64,000 nt of DNA from Serendipita indica DSM 11827 (Eukaryota > Basidiomycota > Agaricomycetes > Sebacinales > Serendipitaceae), in NCBI GenBank assembly GCA_910890315.1, contig CAJVGD010000001.1, positions 682,001-746,000 on the forward strand, written 5' to 3'. Below are positions 40,818 through 51,733 of the stretch, in pieces (position 1 is the first letter of the stretch; the number at the start of each line of letters is the position of its first letter). The translations under genes and the position numbers were made by a program. The notes under the pieces are model-generated. The model was not told the origin of the DNA. It ran no database searches and saw only the letters and a list, made by a program, of their open reading frames with translations.

Positions 40818-42822
40818 TCAATGCTCCGTCTCTTCCCATGCACGACCGACCGTCTTTGCGAGGTCCTCTTGAGTAATGGCCTTTGTGCTCGAAAAGTAGC
40901 CAGCAGCAATTTTTGCGTCAATCTCGACGCGCGAGTCGGGCGGGATGAGGTGGTCGGGAATGTCGTATCGCTTGAGGATCGGGATGCCAGAGGATACAAT
41001 GGCGTTGTATTTCCTAAGACGCGTCAGCACGGAGTGTTTTTGTGTTTTTTTAAAAAAAGGGGGTGGACGCACATGTCGCTCATGGAGATCATGTTGTCAA
41101 TCTTTTGAATGCCGAGCCAATGTAAGACGTCTGGCATGAGTGCTTGGAACCGCATATCCTTGACGCCCGCAATCATCTCGGTCGACTTGAAGTACTTGTC
41201 GGCGCTATCGCCGCCACGCTTTCGGAGATTGTACACGAGATACCTTGTAGAGGGTTAGCATAACGAAAAACAGAAAACTGGTTGGAGATGTACTTTGTCA
41301 CTTCGCCGAGCGCTCGACCCTCTTTGCGGAAATAGACGACGACGCCGACACCACCACGCTGTGCGGTTCGGATACATTCTTCAATGGCAAAGATGAGATA
41401 GGGTTTGCAAGTGCAAATGTCCGAGCCAAAGACGTCTGAGCCGTTGCACTCGTCGTGCACACGCAATGTCAGTTCCTTGGATGTGTCGCTCATGTATTCT
41501 GGTTTGCCGACTGTAATCGTGTCAGATGGCATAAACGGACCAAATGAGGGAGTACTGACAGATGTAGACGGTCAGATTACCAATGGGCGGGAGGAAGACT
41601 TTGATATCCGGACGCGTGATGAGCTCTGGATACATTCCTCCCGTATCCTCGAACAAGGCGCGCCTCAAGAGACCCTCTGAACTAATGCACGTATTAGAAC
41701 ACCATTGTCAACATGGCTTGGATAAACTCACATTTTGAATCGCTCGGCGACACCAGGCAAGAACCACACGGGCTCGACGGCGGCTTTACTGCACGCCAAC
41801 TCTACACCAGGATCCACATCCGACTCTGTATAATCTGCATTGAGAATAGGTCGGCTCTTGATCACGAGTGTGCCATCGACCTTGATCGTTCCCTTTCTCG
41901 CCGCCTCGTCAAGCTCGCTCAGCTTGATATGCGCCTTTGTGACAGCGATACTGGGACGAATGTCGAGACCGGCTTCTATCTGCTCTGCCCAAATCTGGGG
42001 GACGAGATGTCCCCATGGATCAAACGACACAATCTTTCGCGGGTCAAACCAGGCCGGCTGTGGCGGGATGGCGACGGGTGGCTCAGTGTTGGCGTACGAG
42101 GGCTTGTGTGTCGGATTGAGGTTGCCGAGTGCGATTGCGAGGGCTCGGTAGATCGAGTATGAGCCAGAGTGTGCACCAATCGCGTTGCGAAGCTTGATCG
42201 AGGCTGGAAGACGAGAGGGAACGACGGGTCCGCGTACTTTGGGATCCTGGGCACCCCAATTGAGCGGAACGGGACGAATTCCTGTTTGGTCTGGGTATGC
42301 TGAAAAAGTAGAAGAAATGTCAGTATTCTGACGAACGTGTGTCTATGAGATTGGAGCGCAATCACGGTTTCGCCAAACCTCGGATGGAGTGCAAGATGCC
42401 GACGAGACGAGACGAGATGACTCACTGGTAAGAATAACACGTTGAGGGTAGAGGACCTTTTCGCGATCCTGCGAAACGGGCGCTGGCTGCGCTGGGGGCC
42501 GTTGGAGGACGGTGGCGGGCGGCGAGAGACCAAAAGTTGTCATTGGAGGTGATCCAGATGGAAAAGATCCGTTGATTGTGACGGCTGGGGAGCTCGTTTG
42601 GTTGATCGGGACAGCAACAGGGGCAGAAGGACGGCCGGCAGAACTCAGCGCATCGACCTGGGCATCGTAAGCAACGTCGAAAAGCGACGAGGAGCATACC
42701 TTTGCTTGTAGAACTTGATTAGAAATGGTGAGCGACTCGAGCTGAGTAAGAATCTGGGTCAAGACGGCCTCTGAAACGACGGTGCCGGCGTTGGACGAGC
42801 TCATCATGGGATGGTCAGCCAT
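40818..42822 (-). CDS. URC1: URC1-like GTP cyclohydrolase II-type protein (uracil catabolism)
   Basis: Related to GTP cyclohydrolase II and required for the fungal uracil-catabolic (URC) pathway. The ATG at 42822 gives MADHPMMSSSNAG and a Ser/Pro-rich leader. Then come LPASIKLRNAIGAHSGSYSIYRALAIALG, WFDPRKIVSFDPWGHLVPQI, AVTKAHIKLSELDEA, ILNADYTESDVDPGVEL, AVEPVWFLPGVAERF, and RRALFEDTGGMYPEL. The cyclohydrolase domain carries LRVHDECNGSDVFGSDICTC, with the zinc cysteines, and VVVYFRKEGRALGEV, then MPDVLHWLGIQKIDNMISMSDM and IVSSGIPILKRYDIP. Introns of about 50 nt. The family call rests on the URC1 order of an N-terminal unique half plus this domain; riboflavin-pathway enzymes lack that half. 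Confidence 0.87.
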
Positions 42823-43085
42823 GCAGACGAAATGGACGGGTCCAAGCTGCTCGACGACGCGTTTAATCGGCTTCAAATGGGGATTTACGACGTTGTTCTC
42901 TCAGAACATTCTAACCAATCTGTGCTCCTCTTGCAGCCCTGCGATGGTCACAGCTCGACTCCTGATCCGTTTTCAACTTGCTAGATTACCGGATGTTTGG
43001 CCAAAGTCTACAATATTCGATTACACAGTACAACAAAATCTCCCAGAGCCTAGGGTCACGCGGGGTTCCACCAGAAAACTCTCCA

Positions 43086-43645
43086 TCATGGTGGACGACC
43101 GACAATGACGGGTGTTGCAAGTCCAAATACAACATCAAGCTCCGAGAATCCGTTCATGTGTTCCAACGACGGGCGACTGGCACGTCTGGCTGGCCTATGT
43201 CGGTCCGGTAGATGAATCAGAACACCTACAGAGGCTTCAGAGGACATTATTCCCCGCTCCGAAGGTTCCGGTCTCGCCACCAGCAAGGGCTGCCAACCGG
43301 TTGATACTGAATGAGCATTTTGCAGACGGCAAGCTAGCCTCGAAATAAGCTCACCATGATTGCATTCCACTCCTTTTGGCTCCTCGCTTCATTTTCCTGG
43401 TCACGCGAGTCGCAGGGCGGCGCCATCCAGATGTTGAACAGCGCCGGCTTGTCCGTAAACCGAAGCGCGAGTTTGTTCTCGTATTCGTAGCGCAATCGGT
43501 CTGCTTCGAGCTGCCGCAGTGCTATATGTCTAGCGCGTAGCGCAACGAGGAGCCCCAGGAGCACCAGGACAATTGCAACCGCGACCGCAGATACTGCGAT
43601 CAGGATGGGAGACTCATCTGCACGACGAGCATTGCCCAGAGCCAT
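43086..43645 (-). CDS. Small single-pass membrane protein, unknown
   Basis: Two exons (43645-43355, 43289-43086; 65-nt intron) join in frame to 164 aa. MALGNARRADESP is followed by one strong helix (ILIAVSAVAVAIVLVLLGLLV), then a charged region with probable coiled coil (RHIALRQLEADRLRYEYENK) and a conserved-looking ALFNIWMAPP segment. The second exon is Pro/Arg/Ser-rich and reaches LATPVIVGRPP. No cleavable signal peptide is evident; it may be a signal anchor with cytosolic C-terminus. It shares the promoter region with the divergent surface-protein gene at 43993 (347 bp between starts). I do not recognise it. Confidence 0.7.
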
Positions 43646-43992
43646 CCCGGGTCGCTATCGGCGCTCTCCACGCCAATGCGGACGAGGCCAAGTGGCGGTT
43701 CAAGGTTGGAACTCGCCCCCCACTTTGCGGCGCTTAACACGTACATAATAACTAGGATATCCATCGGAAATGAACAACATTTGCCCGCAGCAAATGCATA
43801 GCAATATGGTCAATATGCCACTGCCATTTTAATGACAGGGTCCAGCATCCACCCATACGCTACAGTGTACCGCTACCTGCGTTAACACCGTCGATCTACC
43901 CTCAAAGCTTGGACCCCTCCACGACAGCCACTTTTCTACGCTATAAAATTATTCATTCTATTGCCGCAAAGGCAGCGTCGCTACGCATCAAG
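43646..43992. other. Divergent intergenic region
   Basis: 347 bp between the small membrane protein (minus) and surface-protein gene A (plus). No gene; CTATAAAATT at 43941-43950, about 50 bp before the ATG of gene A, is a good TATA candidate. Confidence 0.55.
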
Positions 43993-45552
43993 ATGGCCCG
44001 TTGGCAACGGCCCTCCTACCAAGCACTGTCGCTGCTCGTGCTAGGATTATACGTCACTCCAAGATATGTGTGCGCTGGTAATATCACCGTCGACGATGCG
44101 AATTCCGACCTCCAGTTCTCAACCGAGTGGAGGATTGGTCAGACGTGTGGAAACATGTACGTGCTTTGGCGCGTAGACAAGCCAGCTCAAAACTGATGAT
44201 TAACAGATGTCACCTTCATCCAGATTTGAATTTTGCCTACGGTAGAACATGGCATGATGCCACGCGGAACGCAGGCGATCGTCCCGTGACTGTAAACTAT
44301 ACTTTCAAAGGTACACAATCCCTCAAACTCTTGCTCATAAGTGTTAATCTGCAGAATAGGAACTGACCTCTACGTATACGGCATCATGTCCAATGTCGTA
44401 CGTTGACCCCTCTGCACGGTATGCTATTCCCTCATCGTTTGCAGGTGATGGACAATACCGTCTCCAACGTGAATCTCATCCTCAAAATTGACGATGCCGA
44501 CGTCGCGTCCTTTGCGTTTCAACCCCTCGACTTGAACTCGTACCAGTATAACACGAGCGTCTTTGCCGTCCACGACTTGTCCGATGAGTCTCATCGGATG
44601 AGTGTCGTCTTGCAGCCCAACTCGCAGTTCTCGTTTGATTACTTGATCTATACGACCGGGGGCGGAAATTCGTTGCAGACGCCTGTTTCAAATTCTTCAG
44701 GCTCGAGGTGAAATATTTGTCAACCCTATTGGTGCTCTATAATGACTCTTTATTAGCCCATCGAATAATACACCCGTGATTGCAGGTGCCGTCGCCGGAG
44801 GTGTCGTTCTTCTCCTCATTCTCGCCGCGATCGCCTTCTTTTTCATGCGAAGAAGACGAAGGATTGCCGTCATAAAAGAGACCGTACCGCCGACGCCGGC
44901 ATTTATAGTCAATCCATACCCGTCGACTGGTGGGAGCAGCCATCTGTTGCAACCTAATCCCACCCAATCGAATGGTCATCCTTACCAAAATTCGCAAGGC
45001 GTGGAGTCCGGATACACGACCAGCGAGGCCAATGCGTACAGCGGCATCGAGTCTCCCTCCATGGGCCGCGGCCAAGCCCACCTTTCCATGCAAAGTCCTG
45101 ATCCAACATTGCAGGGTGGTATTGGGGCTGTTACTAGCCCCGGCTATATATCGTCCGGTAAGAGTGTGCTACGCCAGCAGCAGCAGCGGTATGTAGGCGA
45201 CAGGATCTACTCGCCTTCCACATACACCGAGATTACAGAGGGGAGCTCTGGCGATCACGCGTCTCCTCCTACTCGACATGGTGGAGCTATTGGCGGAGCG
45301 ACGCCGCTATTATCAGGAGCGAGACCTCTGGAAAGGGAGAGAGTGTACTTGGAGCCTCGGACGGCGGGTAGCTCGGAGCCCTCGGCGTATACGATTCCCA
45401 CTGAACAGCCGGCGCCAGGGTTGCACGAGAAGAACGCATATAGAGGGCCGGCTCCTGTGCGTTCGTCTCGTGGGGAAGATGATGCTGCGACGACGCGGCG
45501 GGCGTCAACGGTGATTCCACCGCCTCCTTATTATGCCGGACCGCCCCAGTAG
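43993..45552 (+). CDS. Surface protein A: signal peptide, ectodomain, single TM, PPxYY tail
   Basis: First of three paralogues. MARWQRPSYQALSLLVLGLYV is a signal peptide, followed by the ectodomain start NITVDDANSDLQFSTEW and IGQTC. Short exons give CHLHPDLNFAYGRTWHDAT, NYTFKGTDLYVYGIMSNV and NVNLILKIDDADVASFAFQP, ending FSFDYLIYTTGGGN. The order suggests a beta-sandwich, perhaps carbohydrate-binding, but no known family is identified. The TM helix is AGAVAGGVVLLLILAAIAFFFMRRRRR (about 44784-44864). The cytosolic tail of about 225 residues is Ser/Pro/Gly-rich and ends PPPPYYAGPPQ, a PPxY motif of the kind bound by WW domains of Rsp5-type ubiquitin ligases. N-glycosylation sequons (NTS, NSS) lie in the ectodomain. 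A role in cell-wall sensing is inference. Confidence 0.82.
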
Positions 45553-46775
45553 GACGTGAAAAGTCTTGTTGTATGAATACTCTCGGACATATACATATAG
45601 GGTTGGCCTGTCGCACTCTCTACAGTGTTGTACGTACGAATTCTAAACACTCTCGAGGGCTACTAATGATTGCCTGCAACACGAAATTTGACTCTCGTCA
45701 CTTGTTTTTGGCATGCTCTACGCCTTTGCCACCTACCTTCAACTTGGACCTAATGTTTGCCGCTGCAATGACCCTACCAGCCTCGCGCATACCCAAATTA
45801 CCAATTTCGTTGACGAAAGTCGATTTACCGCTTTAAATCTTGCCAACTGCTCCAGAAGGCCCAGTCGTAACAAGGGGTTGTCTAGCATTGCACATACCAT
45901 AATGCGACTATTGACACAAGCAAGTCCGGTGCTTGAAATCTGTCGGTGATACTCTATTGACGTGGACTGGAGCTAGTCACCGTCGATCCAGCGAGTATGC
46001 CGCCAAAGCATCTGAAATGCATTCTGCTTGCTTAATCTATGTGCTTGACGAGTCTTTCAGGTGTTTTCGACAAACCACTTGCCTATATGGACACACCCCA
46101 ACTATTCAAGTAATAGTCTACAGACTTGACTGGTGCGGCACAGACGTACTTGGGCGTCTCTGTGTCATTAATCTCAGGAACCAGGTGCTATGCATCTTCG
46201 CAGCACATGATGCCTCTTGGCTTACCACCGTCGAGACTCATGCAGCCCGTTGACAAAACGGCCGCCTACCCGGTACTCCACATATACAATATAAACCCGA
46301 AAAATCAGTTTTATTCACAGCTATCTACACATTCTGATATACTGGCACCTAACCCATCAAGGTGGTTTGTCTGAACAGAATCCAGATAAACCGGCCGAAT
46401 AGTTCTCACTCAATTTTCCCAGATCTTTCGAATTGATTCTCCGGGATGCATCTAGGGTCTGCTCCAGGTATATATCACCTGGCTGCCATTACCAAAGCGT
46501 GCTGGCACCTAACCGTCAAGGTGGTTTGTCTGGATAGACTCCAGATAAACCGGCCGAATGGCTCTCACTCAATTTTCCCAGATCTTTCGCGATTCTCCGG
46601 GATGCATATAAGGTCTAGTTCAGGTATATATCACCTGGCTGCCATTACCGAAGTGATATATAGTGCTGCTGGTGTCAAACCGTTAATCCACTATCTGAAC
46701 CTGGAGCTCTCCAAGGCAGCTTATTCCTAGGGGTAAACTTCCCTCGTTCAAGCCCCGCGTTGCTACGTATTGAAC
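45553..46775. other. Intergenic region between surface genes A and B
   Basis: 1.2 kb. The first 100 bp is the 3' flank of gene A and resembles the 3' flank of gene B (same TAGGACG(T/C)GAAAAG start), showing the duplication included it. No supportable gene between 45700 and 46340. The tandem repeat described separately occupies 46342-46655, and the leader of gene B follows. Confidence 0.6.
46342..46655. repeat. Two direct tandem copies of a ~160-bp unit in the promoter of surface gene B
   Basis: Unit 1 is 46342-46501 and unit 2 is 46502-46655. Both begin CTGGCACCTAAC and share GGTGGTTTGTCTG, CCAGATAAACCGGCCGAAT, CTCACTCAATTTTCCCAGATC, TTCTCCGGGATGCAT and GGTATATATCACCTGGCTGC in order. They differ at scattered positions plus small indels. 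Unit 2 ends about 120 bp before the ATG of gene B. Each unit carries one GTATATATC TATA-like element. Confidence 0.9.
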
Positions 46776-48354
46776 ATGGCTCGCTGGCAACAACTCCCCT
46801 ATGAGATCTTGCAAGCACTGTTGTTGCTCATACTGGGACTCCACATGTCTCGAAGATATGCGTACGCTGGTAACATCACGGTCGACGATGCAAACTCGAA
46901 CCTTCTATACTCGAGTGCCTGGAGGGTCGGCCAGACTTGCACGGTGTGCGTGCTTTCCGCGTGGATCAGCTAACCCGAAGCTCATATTTCTATGCAGATG
47001 CCTTCTCCATCCAGATCCAAATTATGTCTACGACAGGACATGGCACGATACCACGCGGATTGGAAGCGATCCCGTCACTGTCAACTATACGTTCAAGGGT
47101 GCGTAATGTCGTATCTCGCTGATAAATGCCAATATATTGAATAGGAACTGATCTCTACGTGTACGGCATCATGTCCAATGTTGTACGTTGAACCCCTGAC
47201 ACGGTGTAACATTCACTCATCCGTTAACAGGTGAACGACATCATTATCAGCAACGTGAACCTCATCCTCAACATTGACGGCGTCGACATCGCAGCCTTTG
47301 CCTTTCAACCCCTCAACTTGAACTCGTACAGCTACAACACAAATGTCTTTGCCATCCATGGCTTGTCCGATGTCTCTCATCGTATGAGCATCGCCTTGCA
47401 GCCCAGATCGCAGTTTCACTTTGACTATTTAATCTACACGACTGGGGGCGGAAACGAGATGCAGCCGTCTCCTACAAATTCTTCGGGTTCGAGGTGGGTC
47501 TCCGTTCTTCTAGTCTAGCTTTCGGCTCATCGACTAGTGCACCCGTGATCACAGGCGCAGTGGCTGGAGGTGTTCTTCTTATCCTCATCATCTCCGTGAT
47601 CGTTTTCTTTTACATACGAAGGAAACGAAAGATTTCCATCATCGCGGAGACCGTGCCACCAGTGCCGACGTTTATCGCTGATCCATATCGGTCGGCGTCG
47701 AGCGGTGGGGGCAGCCATTTACCACAGCCTAATCACATCCAGCCGAATGCATATTATCATCGAAACTTACAAGGCATGGAATCCAGATACACGACCAGCG
47801 AGACCAATGCGTACAACGGTATCGAGGCTCCCGCCATGGGTGGGGGCCAAGTCCAGTCTTCCATAGAAAGATCTAATCAAGCGCGCCCAACTTCTCAAAA
47901 CAGCCCCTGGGCTGCTGTTCTGGGTACTGATCCCGCCTATATACCGCCGAGAAAGAGCGCTGTGAGCCAGCAGCAGCAGCAGTTGTACGTAGACGAGACT
48001 ATTCACTCGGCACCCGTACCCACCGATATAGCAGAAGGGGTGTCCATTAATCAAGCCCCTTCGCCTGTTCGACGCAGTGGAGAGGCTATTGACGGAGCGA
48101 CGCGGTTACTATCGGACGCCAGGTCATTAGAGGGGAAGGAAGACCGCTTGGATCCTCGTATGACAGGTAGCTTGGATCCATCGGTGTATACGACCACCAA
48201 ACAGACACCATCGGGGCTACAGGAGAAGACCACAGATACAGGACCATTACCTACGCTGCCAAATGGCGACGAAGGTTATAATGATGCTATGATGCTGCGA
48301 GCGGTGCCGACAGGGTCCTCGCCGCCTTCTTACTATGCGGGACCGTCCCAGTAG
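46776..48354 (+). CDS. Surface protein B: paralogue of A
   Basis: Same plan as the gene at 43993 and clearly its recent duplicate: MARWQQLPYEILQALLLLILG signal peptide, NITVDDANSNLLYSSAW, LHPDPNYVYDRTWHDTT, NYTFKGTDLYVYGIMSNV, FDYLIYTTGGGN, TM helix TGAVAGGVLLILIISVIVFFYIRRKRK, and a long Ser/Pro-rich tail ending SPPSYYAGPSQ. Exon borders match those of gene A. Identity is high in the ectodomain and TM and falls in the tail, where QQQQQ and Ser runs vary in length. The tail keeps short shared blocks (YTTSE.NAY.GIE, PSVYT/PSAYT). Its promoter uniquely carries the 160-bp tandem duplication. Confidence 0.82.
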
Positions 48355-48796
48355 GACGCGAAAAGCCCTGTTGGATGGATACTTTCGGACATATAGGTTA
48401 ACCAGTCGCGTTATTCACTGCACGGTGTAAAGCATATACACCTTATAAGTAGGCACCTGATGTATAAATTGCCTTGGACCGGCATCTGGCATGCTGAGTT
48501 TGAACCCAACCAAATCTGACGAAAATCAAGGACGCCCTTGATCATTGCCTTTTATGAGACTCACCGCGCATGTCGCCGTTGGTATAATGACCTTTACTCC
48601 TTTCACAAACTTACGGCAACCCTAATTCTGTATCTAAATGCAGGCTCAAATTGCTGAATCGCCCGCGGGCTCACAGGTCCCATTGTCGAGCCTCAGCCCA
48701 CTGCCACTGCGCCCGCGCCCACAATACGATTCCTTTTAAAATCAGCCTCTCGTCCTAGCTCTGCTACTCTGTTCTAGTATCCCTCCAGAGCTGTGT
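48355..48796. other. Intergenic region between surface genes B and C
   Basis: 442 bp, the 3' flank of gene B and the promoter of gene C. No gene; CTTTTAAAATC at about 48733-48743 is a weak TATA candidate 55-60 bp before the ATG of gene C. Confidence 0.5.
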
Positions 48797-50185
48797 ATGC
48801 GTCCGTCGGGGCTGAGGCGAACCGTGCGCGACGGGAGCAACACGGTTTGTCTTGCACTCCTGGGGATCAGTTTACTCTTCCAGTACACATACGCTCGGAA
48901 CATTACTATCGATGATACCAATCCAGAAATTCACTACTCTGGCCCGTGGAACGTTGGGCAAACTTGTGGCAGGTACGCCCATGTATTTCCTTTGACTACA
49001 ACTTGCGACTAAGGATAACCTGTAGTTGCCAGATGATGCCTGACCCAAGCCTTGTTTACAACCACTCTTGGCATAACGCGACGCGCAATTTCGAAACTCC
49101 AGTCTCCCTGAGTTATAATTTTACTGGTATGTTCCGTTCTTGACTCGTGTACCTTTTTTGAATCAACCGTCGTAGGAACCGCCTTGTACATCTACGGGAT
49201 AATCGCCAACGTGGTGCGTTCCCCTTTCTGTCTAAATTCACTGGCCTTATGATCTTAGACATCTCTAAACACCACTTCAAACGTCAGCTTGGTGCTCAAT
49301 ATTGACAACAAGACTTATAGCCAGGAGTTCCTTGCACAAAACGGGGATATGTACCGCTACAATGTGCCCGTGTTCTCCATTCACCACTTGGAAGAGACGA
49401 ACCATACGGTTTCTATATCGCTGCAAGAAAATTCGCAATTCCTCTTTGATTATCTAGTTTACACGAATCCTGACGCTGCAGCTTCGTACGTCCTCTTGCC
49501 CGCAACCACAACGTATCATTGATCGCAGATCCACAGATCCTCTCTTTCCAATACCTCGCTCATATCTGTTATCATTGTGGGAAGCCTCATTCTCGTTTTC
49601 GTTCTTGCCGCTCTCGTCTCCCTTTTCCTCCACACACGGAGAGTAAGATTCGATCCCTCAAATTTACCTTCAGCAAAAGACATGCTTCCGACTCCATTCA
49701 CCTTGCAACAACCAAGCAATACACAGTTGTCTGGCGCCGCGAGTTGGAGAAATTGCAGCACGCCCAGGTCACATTCTCCAACGGGGCCCTACGAAGCGCG
49801 GGATAACGAAACGTCGAAACAATCCAGTGGACTACAGGGACAGAAGGAGCACCATGTCGGCGGGAGCGTGGACGACCGGTCGTCTGTCTCGTCCAAGCTA
49901 GAAGCAGGAGACTCCGATATAACGTCAGAAAGATACCATATCGTACGTGCTAGAGGAGGCGATTTGGTGTCAACTGTCATTTCGCGGTGGTCCGACGAGG
50001 ATCTACTGGGCTCTGGAACAACGAGCCTATCAATCAGGACGGAGAGAGTGCCCCAAACAGGCGCGATACCACCGAGAGGAGTAGGCGGGAAGAGTGCATC
50101 GAGAAATTCTGCACGATTGGGATATGGGGCACAAGGATGGAACGTCGCGCCTCCTCCACCTTACTATGTCGAACAGACGCAATAA
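48797..50185 (+). CDS. Surface protein C: divergent paralogue of A and B
   Basis: Signal peptide region MRPSGLRRTVRDGS then VCLALLGISLLFQYTYA; ectodomain NITIDDTNPEIHYSGPWNVGQTC, MPDPSLVYNHSWHNAT, LSYNFTGTALYIYGIIANV, VSLVLNIDNKTYSQEF, FLFDYLVYTNPDA, the same order as in A and B, with the TW/SWHNAT and FDYLVYT blocks kept. The TM helix is SVIIVGSLILVFVLAALVSLFL (about 49560-49635), then HTRRVRFDPS. The tail is shorter and ends VAPPPPYYVEQTQ, so the PPxYY motif is preserved while the rest has diverged. Introns at equivalent places to A and B. It is convergent with the proteasome chaperone gene, stops 70 bp apart. Confidence 0.8.
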
Positions 50186-50255
50186 CCTCCTTTCTTGGAA
50201 TGTGAGCCTAGGTACCTCTGCTATAGTCGTTTTCTCTTCGATACATAATGTACAC

Positions 50256-51319
50256 TTAACCAAACAACGAGCCATCATGATTTGAGCCAAAGAGACCATT
50301 CTTCCAGCTTCCTGGCTCTTTTATTGCTATGGGATTCCAGTGAGCAGGGCGAGTCGTAAAGTAAAGAGCAAGGACGGACCTTGCAGGTCAAGGTCGAGGA
50401 CGCGGTTGAGAACGGCGACCATCATACCCGCATCCCCTCTATTATCACCTTCCATGACAAACTGGAGAATCGCTAGCGTTGGGATGTTGGCAGTGGATAG
50501 ACTGCTGAGGATTCGACGAGCGAGGCCGCCTCCTGGGATGACTGGCACACCACCATCTTCCTTTGGTTGCGCACTGTTGCTGTCTGGCTTCTGAAGATAC
50601 AAAGGTACGGGGGGTGCTTCATAGGCTGGTAGAATCGAAAGTCTCTCGCTGAGCTGGTCCGGAAGGGAGGATGTCGACGGTGGGATAAGATAGTATGACG
50701 GTGATCTAGTTGAATTCTATAGTAAGAATGAGTGATGAGAGAACTGATATATGAACGTACTGCATCTGGGCATCTGAGCGGTTGGTCGTGTCCATGCCAG
50801 CGAGAACGACGACGGATTTAAAGCTGAATTTTTGTATCCAGTCAACTAGTTCCTTGACAAACTCTTCTTTGTAGGCCTGCAGTCGTCATCAATCACCATC
50901 GCCACTTGGGAGTAATAGGCGAGTTACCTTGAGCACCGGTGATCGTTGCTGCACAATAGCAACAGGGGAATCATTGCTAGAAAAGACTAATACGGTTTGG
51001 AAATGGCGTATGTTGAGTGGCGGGGACGCGTATGCGCGGGGCTACGTACGCTCGAGAGGTGTCGAGATGCCGCGTTCACCTCGTTCACGACCTCCAACGA
51101 CAGGGACGAGATATTTGGGGTCGAGCGATCCCACATGCTGCAGTCCGAGAGAGGCAATAAGCAGGTCGCAGGCGAGTTGGGGGACGTTGCCTTTAGAGAT
51201 GGACGGCTATCAGGTCATTAGTTCTAGAACATGCCCAAATGTGAAGTAGAACAGACTAGGATGAGGGTTTTTGTCGTAAAGTCTGGGAGGGTGGTGAGTC
51301 TACGGGATTGGATGAACAT
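50256..51319 (-). CDS. ADD66: Proteasome assembly chaperone 2 (PAC2/Add66/PSMG2)
   Basis: Partner of PAC1 in building the 20S alpha ring. The ATG at 51319 gives MFIQSRRLTTLPDFTTKTLIL, then after an intron PSISKGNVPQLACDLLIASL and LDPKYLVPVVGGRE, matching the PAC2 N-terminus. Next are SPVAIVQQRSPVLKAYKEEFVKEL, FKSVVVLAGMDTTNRSDAQM, GGLARRILSSLSTANIP and LQFVMEGDNRGDAGMMVAVL. A 53-nt intron restores the family's end PGSWKNGLFGS near 50300. Introns are short. It sits on the opposite strand inside the run of surface-protein genes and is unrelated to them. Confidence 0.88.
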
Positions 51320-51733
51320 GGTCGGGTCAAGGCTGTATCCAGTAGACTTGACTAGTGACTTGACTAGTGACCGTTAGACTAGCAAGATCCACCAATCCCC
51401 TATGGGACCACTAACGGCGTTAAGCGGAGACAAGAAACAAGACTAGGGCCCATAGTTTGTCCCTATCAAGGATCTGCGGAAATTGTGAGAAAATATTATA
51501 TGCTACAAGATGGTAATAGCCCGACAACAGCCTGAAACCTTGAATAAGCGCTATATGCGCATGGACGCTAGTTCAGCGGATTTATTGGCGGTAACGGCTC
51601 CCAGGCTGGCGCACTCTCACGGTCAGCGACACCCGCTTTGACCTGATCCTCGTCGACTGCATCCCCGTTGGATGCTCTAAACTCGCGAGTTTATTCTCTC
51701 CGGCGACGTCTACAAACTCGTCGACACTCCCAG
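51320..51733. other. Divergent intergenic region between PAC2 and surface gene D
   Basis: 414 bp, no gene. GACTTGACTAGTGACTTGACTAGTGACCG at 51345-51373 is a 12-bp direct repeat (GACTTGACTAGT twice). It is the shared promoter region of both flanking genes. Confidence 0.55.

Noticed and set aside
46342-46655. Possible LTR pair or CRISPR-like repeat
   Set aside because: The two units abut each other with no internal domain, spacers or target-site duplication; it is a plain tandem duplication.
46741-46765. CGTTCAAGCCCC, resembling a tRNA B box
   Set aside because: No matching A box, acceptor stem or T-arm pairing nearby; it is the leader of surface gene B.
48495-48512. GGGTTCAAACTC on the minus strand, another B-box-like string
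   Set aside because: Flanks do not form a T stem and no A box at the right distance.
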